The translations under genes and the position numbers were made by a program. A stretch of DNA of 64,000 bases from an uncultured Pseudovibrio sp. (GTDB taxonomy: Bacteria; Pseudomonadota; Alphaproteobacteria; Rhizobiales; Stappiaceae). Location: assembly GCA_947496145.1 (NCBI GenBank), contig CANMBS010000012.1, positions 1-64,000 on the forward strand, read 5' to 3'. Shown here piece after piece: positions 16,512 to 24,532 of the stretch (position 1 is its first letter; every line of letters begins with the position of its first letter). The notes below the pieces were generated by a model that worked only from the letters and a program-made list of their open reading frames with translations, was not told the origin of the DNA and searched no databases.

Positions 16512-16886
16512 TTTGAAAACTCAGGAGTAAAGCAGAACATACTAATCAGCATTGAGAGATTGAACTTGAAGCAGTGCCTGATCAACAGTATTCAGGGTGC
16601 CGCAAAAGCAACTCACTTCATATCGCTGCACTCTCACAACTCTTTGCTTTAAATCAGCTTTAAAACCAGATGAGAGTTCTTGTTCTCACTTCCTCCATAG
16701 AAGTTACCGGGCCTTCTGGTAAACTCACAATTAGTGTTTCAATGTGAATTTCAATTGTTTTAAGAAAACACATTGGCATCAAACTGTTGCTCACGCCGAG
16801 GTGTAGAGACAAGAAGATCAACCAAACTTCACTCTACAGATGTCACATTTCTACAAAACTGCGACATTGTCAAACCATTTTATCAT

Positions 16887-16900
16887 ATTGGTTGACCAAT
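16887..16900. promoter_or_regulatory. UxuR/ExuR-type operator of the dctQ arm
   Basis: ATTGGTTGACCAAT has perfect six-base arms ATTGGT/ACCAAT around TG, the same arms as the E. coli UxuR/ExuR consensus. It lies about 200 bp before dctQ, so either the leader is long or repression works over some distance. Confidence 0.7.
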
Positions 16901-17096
16901 AGAGAAAAATCAGCAATTAATTACTGGAGAGGCAAATTGGTTGGATTCTGATGATATCCGTAGATTTGCAGAGATCCAGGTGAACCCTTCTCTTGTTACC
17001 GATCTCCCCTTGTAACACTGCTTTTGGGGAATTGGTCGCCCACTGTAGGTTCATTCTATAATCGAACCCACGCCTCACCTTGATTAGGGAAACAAA

Positions 17097-17621
17097 ATGC
17101 AAGCGCTGACCAAACTTGTTAACACGATCTTGAAGACCGTTGTCGTCACGGTTTTCGTGATCCTTGTCGTTTGTGTCGTCTGGCAGGTGTTCTCACGTTT
17201 CATACTCGGAACCCCCAGTACGGTTACTGACGAGCTCGCCCGTTTTATGTTCATGTGGATTGGCCTGATCGGCGCTGCTTATACGCTTGGCATGCGACGG
17301 CATCTTGCCATTGACCTTTTGACCGGGTCTTTGACTGGCACAAAAAAACTGGCTTCAGACTACTTTATCACCCTCGCAATTGCAGTTTTTGCTGGTGTTG
17401 TCATGTTCTATGGCGGTGGGCAGCTGGTGCTTAAAACCCTTGCTAACGGACAGGTCTCTCCTGCTCTGCGCGTTCCTATGGGTGCTGTTTATGCTGCAAT
17501 CCCGTTTTCCGGCGCGGTGATGGTGTTCTACTGCTTTGAGTTCTTTGTTGGCCTTTTGAAAGGCACGGGTACAGGCCCCAACGATCCTATGCCTGAAGAC
17601 GTTGATTTAGCAGCAAAATAA
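17097..17621 (+). CDS. TRAP transporter small permease, DctQ family
   Basis: This is the 174-residue small membrane subunit of a TRAP transporter, which imports organic acids with sodium. It has four hydrophobic segments, the family feature V-W-Q-V-F-S-R-F near residue 29, T-V-T-D-E-L-A-R-F-M-F-M-W-I-G-L-I-G-A-A near 46, and R-R-H-L-A-I-D-L-L. The next gene, 11 bp on, is the large permease. Given uxuB and uxaC in the same operon, the likely substrate is glucuronate, galacturonate or a glucuronide. The expected periplasmic DctP-type binding protein is missing from the operon. Confidence 0.93.
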   Translation: MQALTKLVNTILKTVVVTVFVILVVCVVWQVFSRFILGTPSTVTDELARFMFMWIGLIGAAYTLGMRRHLAIDLLTGSLTGTKKLASDYFITLAIAVFAGVVMFYGGGQLVLKTLANGQVSPALRVPMGAVYAAIPFSGAVMVFYCFEFFVGLLKGTGTGPNDPMPEDVDLAAK

Positions 17622-17632
17622 GAGACAGACAC

Positions 17633-18940
17633 ATGGAACTTCAAAGCGGCCTCATTCTGTTTGGTGTATTTGCCGTCCTCGTGACTTTTGGTGTGCCAAT
17701 CTCTTTTGCGATTGGTTTGGCAACCACTGCTACCATCACCTTCCTGATTTCATTCGATCAGGCAATCTTCGTTGTTTCCCAGAAAATGGCGAGTGGTCTG
17801 GACAGTTTCACCCTTCTGGCGATCCCCTTCTTTATTCTGGCCGGTAACATCATGAACTCTGGCGGTATAGCCAGCCGGCTGATTGAGCTTGCAAAGATCG
17901 TGGGCGGTCGCCTGCCGGGTGCGCTGGCGCATGTGAATGTGCTCGCCAATATGCTCTTTGGCTCAATTTCCGGCTCTGCTGTTGCTGCTGCTGCTGCGAT
18001 TGGCGGCATCATGTCACCGCTTCAGCGCAAGGAAGGGTATGACCCGGCGTTTTCAGCAGCGGTCAACGCTGCGTCCTGCCCAACCGGAATGCTGATCCCG
18101 CCTTCTTCAACTCTCATCGTTTACTCACTGATCTCCGGCGGCACTTCTGTTGCGACGCTGTTTGTTGCTGGCTACTTACCGGGTATCCTGATGGGACTGG
18201 GCGTGATGGTTGTTGCAGGTCTTGTCGCAGCAAAGCGCGGTTATCCGCTCATTCCCATGCCATCCTTTAAGGAGATTCTATACAAAACTGCGGATGCCTT
18301 TCTGCCATTGCTGCTGATCTTCATCATTATGGGCGGTATCATTGGTGGCATTTTCACTGCAACTGAAGCTTCTGCTGTTGCCGTGGTTTACACATTGGTG
18401 CTCGCGGTTGGCATCTACCGGGAGGTCAAGATCACTGACTTACCGACAATTATTTTGGAATCTGCAATCACCAGCTCCATCGTACTGCTGCTGATTGGCT
18501 GTTCCATTGGCATGTCATGGGCAATGGCATTTTCTGACATTCCTTACCTCATTGGCGAAGCACTGACGAATGTCTCTGAAAACCCGCTGATTATCATGCT
18601 GGTCATCAATATCTGTCTGCTGGTGATCGGAACTTTCATGGACATGACCCCTGCGCTGCTGATCTTCACACCGATCTTCCTGCCTGTTGCTACTGAGCTT
18701 GGGATGGACCCTGTGCATTTCGGTATTATGATGACCTACAACCTGTGTATTGGCATCATTACACCACCAGTTGGCAGTGCGCTGTTCATCAGTTGCTCTG
18801 TGGGCAAAGTTGCTATTCAAGACCTGATTAAGCCGATGCTACCATTTTATGCCGCGGTGATTTCTATCCTGATGCTTGTGACGTTCATTCCTGAAATCAG
18901 CCTGTTCCTGCCACGCGTTATTCTTGGTTATGGTGGCTAA
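17633..18940 (+). CDS. TRAP transporter large permease, DctM family
   Basis: This 435-residue protein has about 12 hydrophobic segments and is the ion-coupled transport subunit. DctM family marks are visible: F-G-V-P-I-S-F-A-I-G-L-A, then L-A-I-P-F-F-I-L-A-G-N-I-M-N, G-S-I-S-G-S-A-V-A-A-A-A-A-I-G and C-P-T-G-M-L-I-P-P-S. The last third holds T-P-P-V-G-S-A-L-F. It forms a complex with the preceding DctQ protein. The substrate is inferred to be a hexuronate or glucuronide from the neighbouring genes. Without a DctP gene nearby it must use a binding protein encoded elsewhere. Confidence 0.95.
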   Translation: MELQSGLILFGVFAVLVTFGVPISFAIGLATTATITFLISFDQAIFVVSQKMASGLDSFTLLAIPFFILAGNIMNSGGIASRLIELAKIVGGRLPGALAHVNVLANMLFGSISGSAVAAAAAIGGIMSPLQRKEGYDPAFSAAVNAASCPTGMLIPPSSTLIVYSLISGGTSVATLFVAGYLPGILMGLGVMVVAGLVAAKRGYPLIPMPSFKEILYKTADAFLPLLLIFIIMGGIIGGIFTATEASAVAVVYTLVLAVGIYREVKITDLPTIILESAITSSIVLLLIGCSIGMSWAMAFSDIPYLIGEALTNVSENPLIIMLVINICLLVIGTFMDMTPALLIFTPIFLPVATELGMDPVHFGIMMTYNLCIGIITPPVGSALFISCSVGKVAIQDLIKPMLPFYAAVISILMLVTFIPEISLFLPRVILGYGG

Positions 18941-18992
18941 CAGCCAGACATTGAGCAACCACAACAACAAACTGATAACTGGTTGAACGAAA

Positions 18993-21392
18993 ATGAAAAC
19001 GCTTCGGAAGTGGTCCTATATCAAGACTGAACAGAACCGCATTAACCTTAAGGTTGATGAAAAGCACCTGCTTTCGCTGTTCGTTCTGGAAGATAAGCTT
19101 GTTCGCGTGCTCCTGCGTAAAAACGGAGAGTTCCGGCAGAGACAGACCTGGTCCATCACTCCAGCAGAAACGCCAATGCCGCTGGAAGGACGTGACCGAC
19201 TGTCTATGGAGGGGTTCTCCCTTCCAGAGTTTACACAGGCCCTTACGGAGGACACACTGATACTGGAGACTCGGGCTTTGCGTGTCTCCGTTAAAACGCC
19301 CCTTCAGATCATATGGGAAGCAAAGAAAGAAGACGGTTCTTACGAGATCATTGCAGCCGAGCGTCCAACGGGTGCTTACATGCTGGGCGTGAAAGACAAC
19401 AAGGTCTCACATTTCCTTAATCAACCTAAGGAAGATCGCATTTACGGCCTTGGCGAGAAGGCAGGCAACCTATTGCGGAACGGTCGCCGCTTTGAGATGC
19501 GTAATCTGGATGCAATGGGCTACGATGCTGAGAAGACGGACCCGCTCTACAAGCATCTGCCGTTCACTCTGACCCGTACAGCCTCCGGCATCTCTTACGG
19601 TGTGTTTTATGACAATCTTGCAAGCTGCTGGTTTGATCTGGGGAATGAGATTGACAACTATCATCGTCCCTATCGTTCTTACCGGGCAGAAGATGGCGAT
19701 TTAGATTACTATTTTCTGATTGGCCCATCCTTATTAGATGTCACCAAAACACAGGTCTGGCTGACTGGTAAACACATCTTTCCGCCTAAGTGGAGCCTCG
19801 GTTATTCCGGTTCCACCATGTATTACACTGATGCTGACAACGCACAGGAGCAGTTGGAAGGCTTTGTTGATCTGATCGATACGCATGCTATTCCATGTGA
19901 CAGCTTTCAGCTTTCCTCCGGTTATACGTCCATTGGCAGCAAACGCTATGTGTTCAACTGGAACTATGAAAAGTGTCCGGCCCCGAAGGTAATGACCTCC
20001 AAATTCCTGAATGCGGGTGTTCATCTGGCGGCAAACATTAAGCCATGCCTGCTTCAAGACCACCCGATGTACGAGGATGTTGCAAAAAAGGGACTGTTCA
20101 TTCGGGATAGCGAGAGTGATCGTCCTGAGCGTTCTTTATATTGGGATGATGAAGGCTCTCATCTTGATTTTACCAATCCTGAGACTGTGAGCTGGTGGAA
20201 AGCCAACGTCACAGAACAGCTTCTTGAACGTGGTATCGGTTCTACCTGGAACGACAACAACGAATACGAAATATGGGATTTTGAGGCACGCTGCGACGGC
20301 TTTGGTGAAGAAGTTGAAGTTGGTCTTATCCGCCCACTGCATTCCCTGCTGATGATGCGTGCTTCTTATGAAGCACAGATTGAGTATGCACCGGACGAGC
20401 GACCCTACCTGATCTCTCGCAGCGGCTGTCCGGGTCTTCAGCGTTACGTTCAAACATGGACGGGAGATAACCGCACAGATTGGAACAACCTGAAATACAA
20501 CATCCGCATGGGTGTTGGGATGTCTCTTTCAGGCATTTACAATATTGGCCACGACGTGGGTGGTTTCTCAGGAGACCGGCCTGATCCCGAGCTGTTTGTG
20601 CGCTGGGTTCAGAACGGTGTGATGCATCCACGTTTCACCATTCACTCATGGAACGATGACAACACGGTCAACGAGCCATGGATGTATCCTGAGGTGATGC
20701 CTCTCATTCGCAGCGCGATGCAATTGCGCCAACATCTGATGCCGTACTTTTACACGATGTTGCACAATATGCATGTCGCGGATGAGCCAATATTGCGCCC
20801 AACTTTCCTTGATCATGAATGGGATGAGCAAACTTATGCAGAGACAGATGATTATCTGCTCGGCAAAGACTTGCTTGTTGCCTCTGTGGTTGAACAAGGC
20901 GCGACAATCAGAAAGGTTTACCTGCCTGACAACGGCGACGGGTGGTACGAATTTGATACCGGTGTTTATCATGTTGGCGGACAAACCATCGAGGTGGAAG
21001 CTCCACTAGAACGTTTGCCATTATTCGTCCGGGCAGGCACCGTTGTCCCGCTTGCAAATCCGGCTGCTAAGAACACAACAGAATGTGATCTTGAAGCACT
21101 TGCAATTTTCCCATTTCAAGGCACAGGCGAGCGTGAGCTTACGGTTTTTGAAGATGATGGCATCAGCCACAGATGGTTAGAGGGTGAACACAGCACGTTA
21201 CACATGGCTCTATTGAGCACGAGCAACAAGCAAACCCTAAATTTGCGCAGAAGCGGTGCGCTAAAGACAGATGGTCGTTCGCTTTCCATCTTCGTTAGAG
21301 GGCTCTCTCCAAACGGTATTGTTCCAACTGTGTTTGTGAATGGACAGAAGGTTCAAGCCAACATTCTCAGTTTCCCACTCGATGCGCTCTAA
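18993..21392 (+). CDS. Glycoside hydrolase family 31 (alpha-glycosidase)
   Basis: This 799-residue cytoplasmic enzyme has the GH31 order: N-terminal beta sandwich (about 1-250), TIM barrel (about 255-610) and C-terminal beta domains. The predicted nucleophile is Asp421 in T-W-N-D-N-N-E and the acid/base is Asp492 in W-T-G-D-N-R. Those motifs fit alpha-glucosidase-like members rather than the YicI alpha-xylosidase or YihQ sulfoquinovosidase types, but specificity cannot be read safely. It lies between TRAP genes and uxuB in one operon, 52 bp after dctM and 13 bp before uxuB. Its substrate is therefore probably an alpha-linked sugar attached to a uronic acid. No signal peptide is seen, so small imported oligosaccharides are likely. 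Confidence 0.93.
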   Translation: MKTLRKWSYIKTEQNRINLKVDEKHLLSLFVLEDKLVRVLLRKNGEFRQRQTWSITPAETPMPLEGRDRLSMEGFSLPEFTQALTEDTLILETRALRVSVKTPLQIIWEAKKEDGSYEIIAAERPTGAYMLGVKDNKVSHFLNQPKEDRIYGLGEKAGNLLRNGRRFEMRNLDAMGYDAEKTDPLYKHLPFTLTRTASGISYGVFYDNLASCWFDLGNEIDNYHRPYRSYRAEDGDLDYYFLIGPSLLDVTKTQVWLTGKHIFPPKWSLGYSGSTMYYTDADNAQEQLEGFVDLIDTHAIPCDSFQLSSGYTSIGSKRYVFNWNYEKCPAPKVMTSKFLNAGVHLAANIKPCLLQDHPMYEDVAKKGLFIRDSESDRPERSLYWDDEGSHLDFTNPETVSWWKANVTEQLLERGIGSTWNDNNEYEIWDFEARCDGFGEEVEVGLIRPLHSLLMMRASYEAQIEYAPDERPYLISRSGCPGLQRYVQTWTGDNRTDWNNLKYNIRMGVGMSLSGIYNIGHDVGGFSGDRPDPELFVRWVQNGVMHPRFTIHSWNDDNTVNEPWMYPEVMPLIRSAMQLRQHLMPYFYTMLHNMHVADEPILRPTFLDHEWDEQTYAETDDYLLGKDLLVASVVEQGATIRKVYLPDNGDGWYEFDTGVYHVGGQTIEVEAPLERLPLFVRAGTVVPLANPAAKNTTECDLEALAIFPFQGTGERELTVFEDDGISHRWLEGEHSTLHMALLSTSNKQTLNLRRSGALKTDGRSLSIFVRGLSPNGIVPTVFVNGQKVQANILSFPLDAL

Positions 21393-21405
21393 TAAGGCAC
21401 TTCCC

Positions 21406-22884
21406 ATGACTTTTGACTTCCAAAAACTCGACCTAGCAGCTCTCCCAGATAATGTGGCTGTCCCGACTTATGATCGTGCAGCGCTCAAGCCGCGCATTGC
21501 TCATATTGGATTCGGCGCATTTGCCCGTGCACACGTAGCCATGCACTTGCATGAGACGCTTGCAGCAGACGGCAGTGATTGGGGGATGCGTGTTATTGAG
21601 CTTTTCGGCACTGCCGATCTGTTCGATAAACTTGCAGAGAACAACCACCTTTATACTCTGGTTGAAACTGCCGATGAGGGCACGAATGCCCGCCTGCTCG
21701 GTGCCGTGTGCGAGACGCAGCATATTGCCCGTGACGGTATTAACGCGCTGATTGAAGGACTTGCTGAGGAGCAGCTGAAAGTCATTTCGCTGACTGTAAC
21801 AGAGAAAGGCTACTGTGTTGCAAATGGAAAGCTGGATCTGGAAAACCCTATGATCCAGCAGGACCTTGCAACACCGCATGCACCAAAAACAGCTATTGGC
21901 CTGATTGTTGCCGGCCTGGCGAAGCGGCGAGCGCTTGGCAATGGGCCGATCACTGTCATGTCCTGTGATAACCTGCCACACAACGGTGTCTTATGCGGCA
22001 TCGCAGTGCGTGAATTTGCAGCAAAGCAAGACGCAGAACTGGCAGCCTGGATCGAAGAGAATGTCTCCTTTCCATCCACCATGGTTGATCGCATCGTGCC
22101 AGCATTGACTGATGAGTCCCGTAGCCTAATTCGCGAGAGCCTTGGTGGTCAGGTTGACCTGAATGGTATCGTTTGTGAGCCGTTCTGTCAGTGGGTGATT
22201 GAAGACAACTTCAAAGCAGGTCGCCCCCAATGGGAACTGGCTGGTACCCAACTGGTGGCTGATGTTGAGCCGTTTGAAGAAATGAAGCTTCGCACACTTA
22301 ACGGCTCTCATTCCTTCCTTGCCTATCTCGGCTTTCTTGGTGGCAAAGAAACTATTGCAGACTGCGCAGCTGACCCGGTCTACTATGCTGAAGCTCGTAA
22401 GCTGATGGTTGATGAGCAGTTGCCAACATTGGATGTGCCAGAGGGTGTGGATCTGGTTGCTTATGCAGAATCCCTGTTGAAGCGCTACTCCAACTCCAAA
22501 CTAAAGCATCAGACCTGGCAAATTGCAGCGGATGGCACTCAAAAAATGCCGCAGCGCTGGCTGAATTCCGTGAAGTTCCATATTGCTAACGGCGGCGATT
22601 ATTCCCATCTGGCGCTGGGTATTGGCGGCTGGATGAACTACATTCGTGCTAACCGTAATGGTGAGCGTTATGAGGTGGTTGATCCTATGAAAGATAAGCT
22701 GGCAGAGATCGTTGCACAGCACGGTGATAACCAGACCGCTTATGTTGATGCACTACTTGCATTGGATTCTGTCTTTCCATCTGAACTTGTTGCTAGGGAT
22801 GATTTCAAAAAGGCAGTTCACAAAGCCTATCACGCAGTGGCAGATAAAGGTGCGGCACAGGCCGTCGCAGATCTGGCAAACTGA
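21406..22884 (+). CDS. uxuB: Fructuronate reductase (mannitol dehydrogenase family)
   Basis: UxuB reduces D-fructuronate to D-mannonate with NADH. The 492-residue protein has the Rossmann start I-A-H-I-G-F-G-A-F-A-R-A-H and the polyol dehydrogenase active-site motif K-L-R-T-L-N-G-S-H, giving Lys294, Asn299 and His302. The longest frame begins at 21340 inside the GH31 gene. ATG 21406, 13 bp after the GH31 stop, fits the family. Tagaturonate reductase or mannitol dehydrogenase would be alternatives, but uxuA and uxaC in the locus favour UxuB. Confidence 0.93.
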   Translation: MTFDFQKLDLAALPDNVAVPTYDRAALKPRIAHIGFGAFARAHVAMHLHETLAADGSDWGMRVIELFGTADLFDKLAENNHLYTLVETADEGTNARLLGAVCETQHIARDGINALIEGLAEEQLKVISLTVTEKGYCVANGKLDLENPMIQQDLATPHAPKTAIGLIVAGLAKRRALGNGPITVMSCDNLPHNGVLCGIAVREFAAKQDAELAAWIEENVSFPSTMVDRIVPALTDESRSLIRESLGGQVDLNGIVCEPFCQWVIEDNFKAGRPQWELAGTQLVADVEPFEEMKLRTLNGSHSFLAYLGFLGGKETIADCAADPVYYAEARKLMVDEQLPTLDVPEGVDLVAYAESLLKRYSNSKLKHQTWQIAADGTQKMPQRWLNSVKFHIANGGDYSHLALGIGGWMNYIRANRNGERYEVVDPMKDKLAEIVAQHGDNQTAYVDALLALDSVFPSELVARDDFKKAVHKAYHAVADKGAAQAVADLAN

Positions 22885-22978
22885 GGTATCAAGTTTTTGC
22901 CCGATCCCTGATTGAGCAAGCACACAAATTCCGGGAGTGACTTTGAGGGCGCTCCCACCATTTTCAAGGCAGTTAACT

Positions 22979-24394
22979 ATGAAGCCCTTTCTCGGAACAG
23001 ACTTCCTTCTGGAAACAAACGCCGCAATAAAGCTCTATCATGACCATGCGGCGGCAATGCCAATTGTAGACTATCACAATCACCTGTGCCCACGTTCTAT
23101 CGCCGAAGATATTCAGTTTGACAACATTGGCTCCTTATGGCTGGCTGGTGACCATTACAAATGGCGCGCTATGCGGTGGGCTGGGGTAGACGAAAACCTT
23201 ATCACTGGCAAAGAAACCAGTTTTAAAGACAAGTTCCTTGCTTATGCTGAAGTGATGCCGAAGTTTCTTGGCAATCCACTGTACCACTGGACGCATCTTG
23301 AACTTTACCGGTATTTCGGTCTGGAAGGCATCACCCTTTCAGCAAAATCAGCGGAAACAGTCTGGGAAGTCTGTAACTCTAAACTTAAAGAAAAGCAGTT
23401 TTCAGCTCGTGGCCTGCTGCGTATGCAGAATGTTAAGATGCTGGGCACTACTGATGACCCTTGCGATGACTTACGCTGGCATAAGCAGATCGCTAGTGAT
23501 CCCTCCTGCCCGATCATTGTGCGCCCGACATTTCGGCCTGACCCTGCGTTCAAAATAGATAAACCGGGTTTTACTGATTACATGATGAGGCTCAGCAGAA
23601 CCGTTGGCTTCCATATCGACAAGTTTGAGCGCCTGCTGGAGGCTTTAACCCGCCGCCTTGACCACTTTGGCAGGCACGGTTGCCGGGCAGCGGATCACGG
23701 TCTGGACAGCATGTTGTTTTCGTCAATTCCTTCAGCAGATAAGCTAAACCTCATCTTTCATACGGCCCAAAACGGAGATCCTCTTAGCAATGATGATGTA
23801 GCTGCATTCCAATCTGCTATTCAGGTATTCCTTGGCAAAGAATACGCTAAGCGCGGGTGGGTCATGCAGTTGCATATTGGAGCAACACGCAACAACCGTA
23901 CTCGCCTTTTCAAGGCGCTTGGCCCAGACGTTGGCGTTGACGGGATCGATGATCGCGAGCTGGCCAACCCGCTTAACCAGTTCCTGAATACACTGGACAA
24001 AAGCAAAGCTCTGCCGCGTACTGTGCTTTATTGTCTGGACCCGACTAAAAACGAAGTTGTGGTGACAACTGCGGGCAATTTTCAGGATGGTTCAGTTGGC
24101 GGCAAAGTACAGGCTGGTACGGGCTGGTGGCATAATGACCAACTAGACGGCATGGAACGCCAGATGACACAACTGGCGCAGATGGGCCTCCTCTCCCAGT
24201 TCCTTGGTATGCTCACTGACAGCCGATCATTCCTATCTTTCCCTCGCCATGAGTATTTCCGTCGCCTGCTTTGCAAAATGCTAGGGGAATGGATGGAGAA
24301 AGGCCATGTTCCCGCTGATTTTGAACTGGTTGGAAATATGGTCAGAGACATTTGCTATAACAATGCTGCGCAATGGTTTCTGGATGAAAGATAG
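22979..24394 (+). CDS. uxaC: Glucuronate isomerase (uronate isomerase)
   Basis: UxaC converts D-glucuronate to D-fructuronate and D-galacturonate to D-tagaturonate. The 471-residue product matches the E. coli length (470) and carries the amidohydrolase-type metal site D-Y-H-N-H-L-C-P with His33 and His35. A second region reads Q-L-H-I-G-A-T-R-N-N. The start at 22979 gives the usual M-K-P-F-L-G-T-D-F-L-L opening; GTG 22937 has no ribosome binding site. It ends the plus-strand operon, with the terminator 80 bp later. Confidence 0.96.
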   Translation: MKPFLGTDFLLETNAAIKLYHDHAAAMPIVDYHNHLCPRSIAEDIQFDNIGSLWLAGDHYKWRAMRWAGVDENLITGKETSFKDKFLAYAEVMPKFLGNPLYHWTHLELYRYFGLEGITLSAKSAETVWEVCNSKLKEKQFSARGLLRMQNVKMLGTTDDPCDDLRWHKQIASDPSCPIIVRPTFRPDPAFKIDKPGFTDYMMRLSRTVGFHIDKFERLLEALTRRLDHFGRHGCRAADHGLDSMLFSSIPSADKLNLIFHTAQNGDPLSNDDVAAFQSAIQVFLGKEYAKRGWVMQLHIGATRNNRTRLFKALGPDVGVDGIDDRELANPLNQFLNTLDKSKALPRTVLYCLDPTKNEVVVTTAGNFQDGSVGGKVQAGTGWWHNDQLDGMERQMTQLAQMGLLSQFLGMLTDSRSFLSFPRHEYFRRLLCKMLGEWMEKGHVPADFELVGNMVRDICYNNAAQWFLDER

Positions 24395-24473
24395 ACTGGA
24401 GTAAAACGGCGTTTTCAGAACAGCCCATGCGTGTCGCTAGTCCCAACATACTTTTCTTAGCGGCGCGCCTCCT

Positions 24474-24511
24474 CAAAGCCCTGGATCATGCCTCTGATCC
24501 AAGGCTTTTCT
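24474..24511 (+). terminator. Rho-independent terminator after uxaC
   Basis: AAAGCC-C-TGGATCA and TGATCCA-A-GGCTTT pair around TGCCTC, followed by T-rich sequence. It lies between convergent uxaC and the acyl-CoA synthetase gene and may serve both. Confidence 0.8.
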
Positions 24512-24532
24512 TTAACTCAAACGATCCGGGTT

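Larger units (their letters stand above)
16448..17096. other. Long divergent control region of the hexuronate locus
   Basis: These 649 bases separate uidA from dctQ and contain two UxuR-type operators, one near each gene. No solute-binding protein gene of the TRAP type is present, although one would be expected upstream of dctQ. Short frames here lack ribosome binding sites and family patterns. A further half-site (TTGGTTGGAT) lies at about 16938-16947. Confidence 0.5.

Noticed and set aside
16245-16652. A plus-strand frame spanning the uidA start and its upstream region, considered as a missing TRAP binding protein
   Set aside because: No signal peptide or DctP pattern is present, and most of it is antisense to uidA.
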